Source of the DNA: Anaerolineae bacterium
GTDB taxonomy: Bacteria; Chloroflexota; Anaerolineae; Aggregatilineales; JAFGMM01
DNA: 33,151 bases
Direction: 5' to 3'
Assembly: GCA_016927535.1 (NCBI GenBank)
Contig: JAFGMM010000379.1
Location: forward strand, 1 to 33,151
Shown here: piece after piece, positions 16,005 to 23,281 of the stretch
How positions within the stretch are numbered: position 1 is the first letter of the stretch
Layout of the letters: the number at the start of each line of letters is the position of its first letter
Notes under the pieces: generated by a model
Seen by the model: the letters and a program-made list of their open reading frames with translations, nothing else
The model's database searches: none
What the model was told of the DNA's origin: nothing
Position numbers and translations under genes: made by a program

Positions 16005-17048
16005 ATGAACCCCCAATCGGCGTTGATGTCGATATTGATACTGGGCATGCTGGTCCTGCCCGGTTTGGCGCAGGACGACGAGACACCCAATTTCGTCCAC
16101 CTGCAAAACTTCTGGCAAGTCTACCAGACGTGGAACAACTGTGGCCCGGCGACGCTCACGATGGGGCTGCACTTCTGGGGCTGGAGCGGCGACCAGGCGG
16201 TCGCCGCCGGCTTCCTCAAACCGAACGTCGAAGATAAAAACGTCGGGCCGGCGCAGATGGCGGCCTACGTCAACGGCTACATCCCGAATCTGAACGCCAT
16301 TTACCGCTACGGCGGCGATATCGACCTGCTCAGGCGGCTGATCTTCGCCGGCTTCCCGGTTATCATCGAGACCGGCTTCGACCCCGCCGACCTGGACTGG
16401 ATGGGGCATTACCGCCTGCTGGTCGGCTACGATGACTTCCAGCCGGGCTTTTACGTCTTCGACTCGTACCTGGGCAGCGGCGGCGGCATGGGCATTATCG
16501 TCACTTACGATGAGATCGACGCGCTGTGGCAGCATTTTAACCGGGTCTACCTTGTGATCTACCCGCCCGACCGCGAATCGCGGCTCGCGGCGGCGCTCGG
16601 CGAAGACTGGGACGCGGCGCGCAACCGGCAGCGCGCCTTCGAGGCCGCGCGCCGCGAGGTCGAAGAGCAGCCCGGCAATCGCTACGCCTGGTTCAACCTG
16701 GGCGCTGCGCTGGTCGAGTTGGGCCGCTACGAAGACGCCGCCGCCGCTTACGACGAAGCGCGCCGCATCGGGCTGCCGTGGCGCATGCTGTGGTACCAGT
16801 TCGGGCCGTTCGAGGCGTACCTGCACACAGGCCGTCTGCGCGACGTGGAGGCGCTGGCGCGCGTGACGATGAAGCGCACGACTTACGTCGAAGAACTGTT
16901 CTACTACCTGGGCATGGTCTACTTTGCGCGCGGCGAGTACGAAGCCGCCGTCGCCGAATTCGACAAAGCCATCGCCTTTAACCCGAACTTCACCCCGGCT
17001 CACGAAGCAAAAAGCAAAGCGCGCCGGGAAATCGCTTTCGTCTTTTGA
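16005..17048 (+). CDS. Secreted C39-like cysteine peptidase with TPR repeats (tandem paralogue)
   Basis: A 347-residue protein starting two bases after the stop of its paralogue, so it is cotranscribed. A signal peptide is visible (MNPQSALMSILILGMLVLPGLA, with likely cleavage before QDDE). The C39-like domain begins at once, without the long linker of its partner. Cys46 (WNNCGPATL), His135 (MGHYRLLVGY) and Asp153 (VFDSYLG) form the expected catalytic set. TPR-like pairs follow at about 215-340, including LPWRMLWYQFGPFEAYLHTGR, which is identical in both proteins. The two proteins align along the whole C39 and TPR regions, so this is a duplication followed by a change from anchored to exported form. 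Confidence 0.86.
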   Translation: MNPQSALMSILILGMLVLPGLAQDDETPNFVHLQNFWQVYQTWNNCGPATLTMGLHFWGWSGDQAVAAGFLKPNVEDKNVGPAQMAAYVNGYIPNLNAIYRYGGDIDLLRRLIFAGFPVIIETGFDPADLDWMGHYRLLVGYDDFQPGFYVFDSYLGSGGGMGIIVTYDEIDALWQHFNRVYLVIYPPDRESRLAAALGEDWDAARNRQRAFEAARREVEEQPGNRYAWFNLGAALVELGRYEDAAAAYDEARRIGLPWRMLWYQFGPFEAYLHTGRLRDVEALARVTMKRTTYVEELFYYLGMVYFARGEYEAAVAEFDKAIAFNPNFTPAHEAKSKARREIAFVF

Positions 17049-17059
17049 CTTTTTGATTT

Positions 17060-17137
17060 CACCACAGAGACACAGAGGGCGCAGAGAGTCTTTAGAAGTA
17101 TTTCTGATCTCCGTGACCCCCGTGCTCTCCGTGGTGA
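17060..17137. repeat. Dispersed repeat pair, imperfect hairpin
   Basis: CACCACAGAGACACAGAG at 17060-17077 and CTCTCCGTGGTGA at 17125-17137 form an imperfect inverted pair filling the gap before murJ. It is the same family as 4992-5062. Confidence 0.75.
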
Positions 17138-17171
17138 TTTTTCTTCCTTACTTTCTCTTAAGGAGACAGCG

Positions 17172-18788
17172 ATGGGACCCGCACAACCGCACAACAAAAT
17201 CCCGACCCTGGGGCGCATCATCCGCTCGACGCTGATCGTGATGGTCGCGTCGGCGGCGGCGAAGGCCATCAGCCTGGCGCAGACCGTCATCCAGGCCGAG
17301 AAGTTCGGCAAGGCGTTCGACACTTACGTCGCCGCCAGCGACATTCCCGACTTGATCGTCATCGTGATATCGGGCGGGGCGCTGGTGCAGGCGTTTCTGC
17401 CGGTCTTCTCCGATTTCCTGGCGACCGACGACAAAGCGCGCGCCTGGCGGCTGGCGAGCGCGGCGATGAACACGGTCTTTCTGGCGGCGCTGGCGCTCGG
17501 CGCGGCGGCGTTTGTGCTGGCGCCGTGGCTGGTGCCGAACGTGCTTGCGCCCGGTTTCAAAGACAACCCGGAGCAAATCGCGCTGACCGTGGAACTGCTG
17601 CGCATCCTGCTGCTGGCAAGCCTGCTGTTCGCGCTCGGCGGGCTGTTCATGGGCATCTTGCAGGCGCACCAGAATTTCTTCTTGCCGGCGCTGGCGGCGG
17701 TTTTCCAAGACGCCGGCCTGCTGTTCGGCATCTACTTTCTCACCGACTCGATGGGGCTGCACGGCGTGGCGTGGGGCGCGGTGATCGGCGCGGTGTGCTA
17801 CGTGCTGGTGCAGATACCGGGATTGATTCACTTCGGCATGCGGTGGCGTCCGGTGCTCGGCTGGAGTCTGCCGGAGCTGCGCTTGGTGGTCAGGCTGATG
17901 ATCCCGCGCGTGCTGGGGTTGGGGCTGGTCTTCTGGTTCAACCTGCGCTTCCTGCGGACCTTCCTCGGCTCGCAGATGGCGGAAGGCTCGATTACCGCGT
18001 ATGACTGGGGTTGGCGGCTGATGCAGATTCCCGAAACCCTGCTCGGCACGGCGCTGGCGGTGGTAATCTTCCCGACGCTGGCGACGCTCTCGTCGTTGGG
18101 CGACCTGGACGGCAAGCGGCGCGCGCTCAACGGTTCGCTGCGCTACATCCTGGCGGCGTGCATCCCGGCGGGCTTCGGGATGATGGCCGTGGGCCGCCCG
18201 CTCATCAGTCTGCTGGAGCGCGGCGAGTTCACCGCCGAACTGGGCGACATGGTGTACGGGACGCTGGCGGCGTTCACGCTGGGGCTGATTACGCACGCCG
18301 CGCTTGAGGTAACGGCGCGCGCCTTCTACGCCGACAAAGACACGATGACGCCGCTCTACACAGCAGTACTGGGCGCGTCGATTAACTTTGTGCTGGCGCT
18401 GGCGCTGGGCCAATTGATGCAGGCGGCGGGGCTGGCGCTGGCAAACTCGGCGGCGATGCTGGTCGAGGTGGGCGCGCTGCTGTGGCTGCTGCGCCGGCGC
18501 TGGCAGGGCGTGGGCGAAGACCGGCTTGTCAGAACTGCCGTGCGCGCGCTGGGCGCGTCGGTGGTGATGACGGCGGCGGTGCTGCTCGTGCAGGCGGTCA
18601 TGGATGCGCTCGGCTTCGGCATGAGCACGGGCGTCGCGCGGACGGTGGTCGCCATTGCAGCGGCGGTGATCGCGGGCGGCGCGGTGTACTTCGCGGCGGG
18701 CTGGGCGCTGAAGATGGAGGAGATCAGGATGATTCCGGGGATGGTAGCGGCGCGGCTGGGGAGGGAGAGGCCGGCGACGGAAGGATAA
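17172..18788 (+). CDS. murJ: Lipid II flippase MurJ (MviN family)
   Basis: A 538-residue integral membrane protein of the MOP superfamily with about 14 membrane segments, a normal length for the family. The N-terminus (ASAAAKAISLAQTVIQAEKFGKAFDTYVAASDIPDLIVIVISGGALVQAFLPVFSDFLA) shows the conserved MurJ pattern: aromatic/charged start of the second helix, DIPDL and the GGAL-x-x-AFLP motif. It carries lipid-linked peptidoglycan precursor across the inner membrane and so feeds class A enzymes such as the penicillin-binding protein in this window. AAGGAG at 17159-17164 lies seven bases before the ATG. It is preceded by a dispersed repeat and followed within 10 bases by a remnant of another gene. 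Confidence 0.93.
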   Translation: MGPAQPHNKIPTLGRIIRSTLIVMVASAAAKAISLAQTVIQAEKFGKAFDTYVAASDIPDLIVIVISGGALVQAFLPVFSDFLATDDKARAWRLASAAMNTVFLAALALGAAAFVLAPWLVPNVLAPGFKDNPEQIALTVELLRILLLASLLFALGGLFMGILQAHQNFFLPALAAVFQDAGLLFGIYFLTDSMGLHGVAWGAVIGAVCYVLVQIPGLIHFGMRWRPVLGWSLPELRLVVRLMIPRVLGLGLVFWFNLRFLRTFLGSQMAEGSITAYDWGWRLMQIPETLLGTALAVVIFPTLATLSSLGDLDGKRRALNGSLRYILAACIPAGFGMMAVGRPLISLLERGEFTAELGDMVYGTLAAFTLGLITHAALEVTARAFYADKDTMTPLYTAVLGASINFVLALALGQLMQAAGLALANSAAMLVEVGALLWLLRRRWQGVGEDRLVRTAVRALGASVVMTAAVLLVQAVMDALGFGMSTGVARTVVAIAAAVIAGGAVYFAAGWALKMEEIRMIPGMVAARLGRERPATEG

Positions 18789-18790
18789 GC

Positions 18791-18830
18791 ATCCACCGCC
18801 GAACTTCTCGACGACGCGACGCGCAAGTAG
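18791..18830 (+). pseudogene. Remnant of a C-terminal coding end, duplicate of the end of the next gene
   Basis: Bases 18798-18830 encode AELLDDATRK and a stop. The next gene ends at 19318-19350 with AELLDDAPRK and a stop. The two 33-base stretches differ at only four positions by hand alignment, partly silent. The first copy has no gene body, as murJ ends two codons before it. It looks like the leftover of a duplicated and deleted paralogue, or the scar of an insertion. Confidence 0.6.
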
Positions 18831-18849
18831 ACTGTTGCGGGGGTATGCA

Positions 18850-19350
18850 ATGCCTCAGAATGCAGAAATTGAAGCCAACCGCCGGGGATGTATGACGGAG
18901 CAGCAGAAAAGCGTCATTCGGGAGGAGTACGCTAAGGAGATCGCTGTGGATTGCCTGTATGCAGGTCCTTTACTATTCTTTCTGACGATATCTTTGCTTA
19001 GAATTTTCAATAAGTTAGATTTACTTTTACTCTGTCTCATTTCATTATTAATATCAATGTTTTTATTCAGTGTATTTAAGTTAGCTCAAGTAATATTAGA
19101 GTTTGATTTGCGAAAAGGGCGAGTTCAGTCAGTTATTGGCATTGTTGAACTGCAAGAGCATATGCCGCCTATCCGACGTTATACAAAAACGATCTATTGT
19201 GTCACATTAAAGCAGCGAAAAATTGAGTTTGTGGTGAAACAAGGTTTTTTCTATAGCCTTATAAATGGCAAACGCTACACACTGTACTACACACCGCGCA
19301 CCAAAATCATCCTCTCCGCCGAACTCCTCGACGACGCGCCACGCAAGTAA
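18850..19350 (+). CDS. Small membrane protein of unknown function
   Basis: About 166 residues with two adjacent hydrophobic segments (about 35-52 and 56-78), the second very Leu/Ile-rich. A basic, beta-rich soluble part of about 85 residues follows (TKTIYCVTLKQRKIEFVVKQGFFYSLINGKRYTLYYTPRTK). This layout recalls small membrane proteins with a cytosolic beta domain, but I recognise no family. The gene is much AT-richer than its neighbours. ATG 18850, behind a G-run, is chosen; ATG 18892 (MTEQQKSV) and a TTG at 18835 are alternatives. Its last 11 codons are duplicated just downstream of murJ. Confidence 0.7.
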   Translation: MPQNAEIEANRRGCMTEQQKSVIREEYAKEIAVDCLYAGPLLFFLTISLLRIFNKLDLLLLCLISLLISMFLFSVFKLAQVILEFDLRKGRVQSVIGIVELQEHMPPIRRYTKTIYCVTLKQRKIEFVVKQGFFYSLINGKRYTLYYTPRTKIILSAELLDDAPRK

Positions 19351-19369
19351 ACCTCGCGGCATTGTCTGC

Positions 19370-19375
19370 TATAAT
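19370..19375 (+). promoter_or_regulatory. -10 element upstream of the Uma2 pair
   Basis: A perfect TATAAT lies 28 bases before the ATG at 19404. No good -35 box is visible at 16-18 bases upstream. It argues against the in-frame TTG at 19362 as a start. Confidence 0.45.
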
Positions 19376-19403
19376 TAAGATGAGAGATAGAGAGCAATCA
19401 GCA

Positions 19404-20063
19404 ATGGAAACGACGACGCTTGCAAGCGAAGAACCGCAAATGAACGCGCCGCTGCGCATGACCTACGAAGAATTCCTGGAGTGGGCCGACGAAGATACCC
19501 GCGCCGAATGGGTAGACGGGGAGGTGATTATGTACACCGCGCCGGTCGGGGGCCGCCACCAAAAGCTGATCCACTTTTTACTACACTTGCTCGATGCGTA
19601 TCTGGCAGAGCGTCCCGTCGGAGAAGTGTACAGCGGGCCATACCCGGTCAAGCTGGGGCCGGATTTGCCGGGACGCGAGCCGGATATCATTTTTGTCGCC
19701 GCAGAACACATGGACCGCTACAAAGAGACTCACCTCGACGGTCCGCCCGATATCGCAGTAGAGATCATCTCACCGGGAAGCATTGCCGTTGACCGGGGGA
19801 GCAAGTTCTACGAATACGAGACAGCCAGTGTGCGCGAGTATTGGTTGATCGACCCGCTGCGAAAAGAGGCCGATTTTTACCGGCTTTCGGACGAGGGGCA
19901 CTATGGCCGCGTGCAGCTTGATGAAACCGGGTACTTTCGCTCGGAAGTGCTGCCGGAGTTCAGGCTCGACCCAGGTTGGTTGTGGCGCAAACCGCTGCCC
20001 ACCTTTTTTGAAGTCGCCGAAATGGTCGGTGAGATGCTTGCAAGTAAAGAGCAAGATGTGTAA
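19404..20063 (+). CDS. Uma2 family protein (PD-(D/E)XK nuclease fold), copy 1
   Basis: About 219 residues. The family pattern is complete: MTYEEFLEW near the start, WVDGEV with Glu40, the EPDIIFV strand with Asp94, VEIISPGS with Glu120, then DRGSKFYEYETASVREYWLIDP with Lys134. These are the acidic and lysine positions of the PD-(D/E)XK superfamily. Uma2 (formerly DUF820) proteins are abundant in Cyanobacteria and Chloroflexota, and their biological role is unsettled. The ATG at 19404 follows a TATAAT element. A second Uma2 gene follows after 15 bases. Confidence 0.9.
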   Translation: METTTLASEEPQMNAPLRMTYEEFLEWADEDTRAEWVDGEVIMYTAPVGGRHQKLIHFLLHLLDAYLAERPVGEVYSGPYPVKLGPDLPGREPDIIFVAAEHMDRYKETHLDGPPDIAVEIISPGSIAVDRGSKFYEYETASVREYWLIDPLRKEADFYRLSDEGHYGRVQLDETGYFRSEVLPEFRLDPGWLWRKPLPTFFEVAEMVGEMLASKEQDV

Positions 20064-20078
20064 ATAAAGGATCGAACG

Positions 20079-20687
20079 ATGACTACAACGTCTGTACAGA
20101 TCGACGAAGCGCCGGCGCAGACTAAACCCCGCCCGGCTCCTCTGTCGCAGTACAACATGACTTATCACGATATCCCTACCCTGCCCGATTACATTACCTG
20201 CTATGAAATCCGGGAAGGAGAGTTATACATGGCGCCCTCGCCCACCGTGAATCATCAGGCAATCTCAAGGAAGCTTGTTGTCATTCTCAGCGCACATGAT
20301 CCTGACCAAGAACACGGGGTCTGTTTTTACGCGCCTTTAGATGTGGTTCTGCACGAAAACTTGACGGTGCAGCCCGATATTTTGTACGTAACGAGCGAGC
20401 GTAAGAGCATCATCAAAGAGCGGCATATCTTCGGCGCGCCGGACCTGTGCATCGAGATTCTTTCGCCGCGCACCGTCGACGATGACCTCAGTCTCAAGTA
20501 TCGCTACTACAAAGAGTCCGGCGTCCGGGAGTACTGGGTAGTCAACCCATTCGACCAGACCTTGACCGTGCACGATTTGGCAAAAGATGAGAAGGTCGAA
20601 TACAAAGCCGGCAATGCCGCCATCTCGACGCTGCCGGCGCTGGCAGGGCTGCGCGTCGACGTGGACAAGCTGTTTGCGACGGATTAG
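20079..20687 (+). CDS. Uma2 family protein (PD-(D/E)XK nuclease fold), copy 2
   Basis: A 202-residue protein, second of a tandem pair and divergent from the first. Conserved positions are EIREGELYMAPSPTVNHQ (Glu48), VQPDILYV (Asp100), CIEILSPRTVDDDLSLKYRYYKESGVREYWVVNP (Glu126, Lys140). The N-terminal 35 residues are a Pro/Gln-rich extension. It is close enough to the first gene for cotranscription. It ends 17 bases before the end of the convergent pseudokinase gene. Nuclease activity is inferred from fold and retained residues only. Confidence 0.9.
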   Translation: MTTTSVQIDEAPAQTKPRPAPLSQYNMTYHDIPTLPDYITCYEIREGELYMAPSPTVNHQAISRKLVVILSAHDPDQEHGVCFYAPLDVVLHENLTVQPDILYVTSERKSIIKERHIFGAPDLCIEILSPRTVDDDLSLKYRYYKESGVREYWVVNPFDQTLTVHDLAKDEKVEYKAGNAAISTLPALAGLRVDVDKLFATD

Positions 20688-20704
20688 CGCGGTAAGTCTC
20701 CCTA

Positions 20705-22699
20705 TTAGCGCGCCGACCAATCCCAGGCCGGCGCACCGTCATCAAATCCGGTATCGGTGATCTGAGATTCAATTTCCCCATCGGCAGCGCGCATAACGTA
20801 AATATCGGCAGGAGCGCCGGCGCGCGCCGACGCAAAAGCAATGTGCACCCCGTCCGGCGACCACGCCGGGCGCTCGTCGCGGGCCAGGTCGCGGGTCAGG
20901 CGCGTGAGCAGGCCGCCGTCAAGGTCAATGACCCAGATTTCGGCGCCGAAGTCGGCGCCCAGGTCAGATTGAAAAGCAAGTCGTGAGCCGTCCGGCGACC
21001 ATGCCGGGAACGCTTCGTCGTGACCGGGTGAGTCGACGATTTGTCTGGACCGGCCTCCCTTCGCACTTATCGCATAGATGCCCAGGTCGCCGCCGGCGTC
21101 GGATGCGTAAGCGATAGTCTTGCCGTTCGGCGACCAGGCCGGTTGGTTATCGTCGGCTTCGTTGCGGGTGATCTGGCGGATATCACCCCCGCCGGCGTCC
21201 ATGACGTAAATCTCGAAATCGCCGTCACGGTCAGACGCGAACGCGATCTGTGCGCCGTCCGGCGACCAGGCCGGCCACATGTTGGCAGCATCTTTGGCGC
21301 CGGTCAGGTTGACCGGGATGTTATCGCTGGCGGCGGACGTCACGTAAATGTCGCAGGGGCCGCCCGGCGATTCGCATGCGAAGTAGGCAACCCGCGAGCC
21401 GTCCGGCGACCACGCCGCGCCCCGGCTGATTAACCCGTCGTCGGTAAGCCGCCGCAGTTCGCCGGCCTGCGCAATGTAGATATCGGCGCTGCCGTCGCGG
21501 TCCGAACTGAAAGCGATGCGCGGCCCTTCGCCGGCTTCGCGGGTAGGCGGCGAGGCTGCCGTAGCCGTCGGCGGCGCGCTTGGGGGTGTAGCGGTATGCC
21601 AGGCAGAAACAGCGCCCGCCGGGCTTGGGGTGGCTTGCTCTATCTCGGTCTCCTGTAAGGTACCAGTCGCCGCCGCGACTCCCTGCCCAGTCTGACCGAT
21701 GCCTTGCACAAACGCGAGCGCCACAACTACAACTACAACGCTCACCGATACACAACCCCACAGCAGCCGCAGGTTGAACGCGCGCCTGGGAGCAGCAACC
21801 TTATCCTCGACCTCAGACGGCGCGAGAGCGGGCGCGGTAGACATCGCCGGGGGCGCGTCAATCTGCCGGTAGTTCTTCAAATCGGCGAGCACTTCATCCA
21901 TCGACCGGTAGCGCTCGTCGGGGTTCTTCGCCAGCATACGGACGATAATCGCTTCGACGCCGGGCGGCAGGTCAGGGACGAGCGTGCTTGGCTTGGTGAG
22001 CGGTTCGGTCATGTGCCGGAGCAGCGCCGGCGCATCGACTTCATACGGCGGCTTGCCCGTCGCCATCTCGTAGAACATCACGCCCAGCGCGTAGATATCG
22101 GCGCGGTGGTCGCCGGGTTCTCCTGAACCCTGTTCGGGCGCCACGTAAGCCGGCGTGCCCGCCGGCGCGCCGTTCGCGGTCGTGTCGTCGCCGATCATCC
22201 CGGCAATGCCGAAACCGGCCAGCAGCACGCGCCTATCTTTATCGACCATAACATTGGCCGGCTTCACGCTGCGGTGAACCATGCCGTGCACGTGCGCATA
22301 TTGCAGCGCCCGGCTCACGTGCGTGATGATGTACAGGGTTTGCTTCAACGACATGCGCTTGCCCTGCGCAGCCATGTATTTGAGGATGTCGTCGAGACTG
22401 CCGCCGCCGATGAACGGCATGACCATGTAATAGAATTTATCTTCTTCGTTGTAATCGAAATCGTAAACCGGGACGATGTTTGCGTGGTCGAGTTGAGCGA
22501 CGGCGTGCGCCTCGCGCTCGAAGCGCGCCCGGAAGCGCGCATCGTGCGTGAGGGAATCGTGTATGATCTTGAACGCGGCGAGGCGCTTCAGCCGGAGGTC
22601 CTTCGCTTTGAAGACCTCCGCTGTACCATTGTTGCCGAGGAATTCGACGATCTCGTACCGTTCTTTGACGACGCGCCCGATTAACTCGTCCCGGTCCAT
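20705..22699 (-). CDS. Predicted Ser/Thr pseudokinase with transmembrane helix and PD40 (TolB-like) beta-propeller
   Basis: A 664-residue protein in three parts: a PknB-like kinase fold (about 1-280), a membrane segment (about 311-333), and an extracytoplasmic propeller (about 390-664). The propeller has six or seven PD40 repeats (PAWSPDGxxIAFxSDRDG-x-x-IYV). The kinase fold keeps Lys44, the APE motif (VAPEQ) and DIYALGVMFYEM. The catalytic loop reads HRSVKPAN (Ser144 for the catalytic Asp) and the DFG motif reads GFG (Gly162 for the metal-binding Asp). The Gly-rich loop is LGNNGTAEVF, also altered. It is therefore probably inactive as a kinase and may act as a scaffold or ligand-sensing switch. 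AAAGGA precedes the ATG, and a good promoter lies upstream. Confidence 0.88.
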   Translation of the reverse strand: MDRDELIGRVVKERYEIVEFLGNNGTAEVFKAKDLRLKRLAAFKIIHDSLTHDARFRARFEREAHAVAQLDHANIVPVYDFDYNEEDKFYYMVMPFIGGGSLDDILKYMAAQGKRMSLKQTLYIITHVSRALQYAHVHGMVHRSVKPANVMVDKDRRVLLAGFGIAGMIGDDTTANGAPAGTPAYVAPEQGSGEPGDHRADIYALGVMFYEMATGKPPYEVDAPALLRHMTEPLTKPSTLVPDLPPGVEAIIVRMLAKNPDERYRSMDEVLADLKNYRQIDAPPAMSTAPALAPSEVEDKVAAPRRAFNLRLLWGCVSVSVVVVVVALAFVQGIGQTGQGVAAATGTLQETEIEQATPSPAGAVSAWHTATPPSAPPTATAASPPTREAGEGPRIAFSSDRDGSADIYIAQAGELRRLTDDGLISRGAAWSPDGSRVAYFACESPGGPCDIYVTSAASDNIPVNLTGAKDAANMWPAWSPDGAQIAFASDRDGDFEIYVMDAGGGDIRQITRNEADDNQPAWSPNGKTIAYASDAGGDLGIYAISAKGGRSRQIVDSPGHDEAFPAWSPDGSRLAFQSDLGADFGAEIWVIDLDGGLLTRLTRDLARDERPAWSPDGVHIAFASARAGAPADIYVMRAADGEIESQITDTGFDDGAPAWDWSAR

Positions 22700-22741
22700 A
22701 CCGGTCCTTTACCCAAAATTAACCGCTTATGCTGTGACAAC

Positions 22742-22770
22742 ATTATAGGGATATCGGGCGCGGGGCACAA
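22742..22770 (-). promoter_or_regulatory. Promoter of the pseudokinase gene
   Basis: On the minus strand TTGTGC (plus-strand 22765-22770) and a perfect TATAAT (plus-strand 22742-22747) are spaced exactly 17 bases apart. Transcription would start near 22735, giving a leader of about 36 bases. Confidence 0.65.
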
Positions 22771-22779
22771 CAGCATCAT

Positions 22780-23256
22780 TCATTTATAACGTTCAGATAA
22801 TCTTTTAACTTTTTCAAGCGCGTCTTGATCCGCTGGGCGTCGATAACCAAAGCCTTGCTCCTTTACCCGTTCGATAAACCTGCGCAGATGATAGTCCCGG
22901 TAATACTTTTCGTCGTAGTACAGGCTCATCGTGCGCACCTGGAAATCGATCCGCGCTCCGTGGTCGCGCTCGAACAACAGCACGCCGTCCCGGAAGACGC
23001 GGAACGCCAGGTAAGACGGCGTGTCGTTGAGCACGAGCAGGTCGAGCGGCGCACCCAGGCGCGGCTCTAACTCGCCTATCAACGTCAGACGCCGCCGGAA
23101 GCGCTCGCCTTTGTCCATACTGTACGGCAGCAGCACTGCCACATCGATATCACTGTGCAGGTGTGGTTTGCCGCCGGCCCGTGAGCCGAACAAGTACAGG
23201 GCAAGGATATCGGGGCGCTCTTCCGCGAAGGTGCGGAGGGTGTCTTGGAGAGTCAT
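22780..23256 (-). CDS. MNT-type nucleotidyltransferase domain protein without an adjacent HEPN gene
   Basis: A 158-residue protein with the minimal nucleotidyltransferase signature G24-S25-x10-D36-x-D38 (LYLFGSRAGGK...SDIDVAVLL) and a third acidic position near APLDLLVL. This matches MntA-type antitoxins, which AMPylate a HEPN partner, but no HEPN gene is next to it. The C-terminal 60 residues are helical and charged (YYDEKYYRDYHLRRFIERVKEQGFGYRRP). They might contribute an unrecognised partner function. It lies between RlmD and the pseudokinase, all on the minus strand. An orphan antitoxin or a stand-alone nucleotidyltransferase are both possible. Confidence 0.82.
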   Translation of the reverse strand: MTLQDTLRTFAEERPDILALYLFGSRAGGKPHLHSDIDVAVLLPYSMDKGERFRRRLTLIGELEPRLGAPLDLLVLNDTPSYLAFRVFRDGVLLFERDHGARIDFQVRTMSLYYDEKYYRDYHLRRFIERVKEQGFGYRRPADQDALEKVKRLSERYK

Positions 23257-23281
23257 AGCTGCAATTGTATCACAACTTGCC

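Noticed and set aside
17148-18413. Minus-strand open frame of about 421 codons opposite murJ
   Set aside because: Its product is almost wholly Arg/Gln/His-rich, as expected for the reverse of a hydrophobic coding region; murJ is clear.
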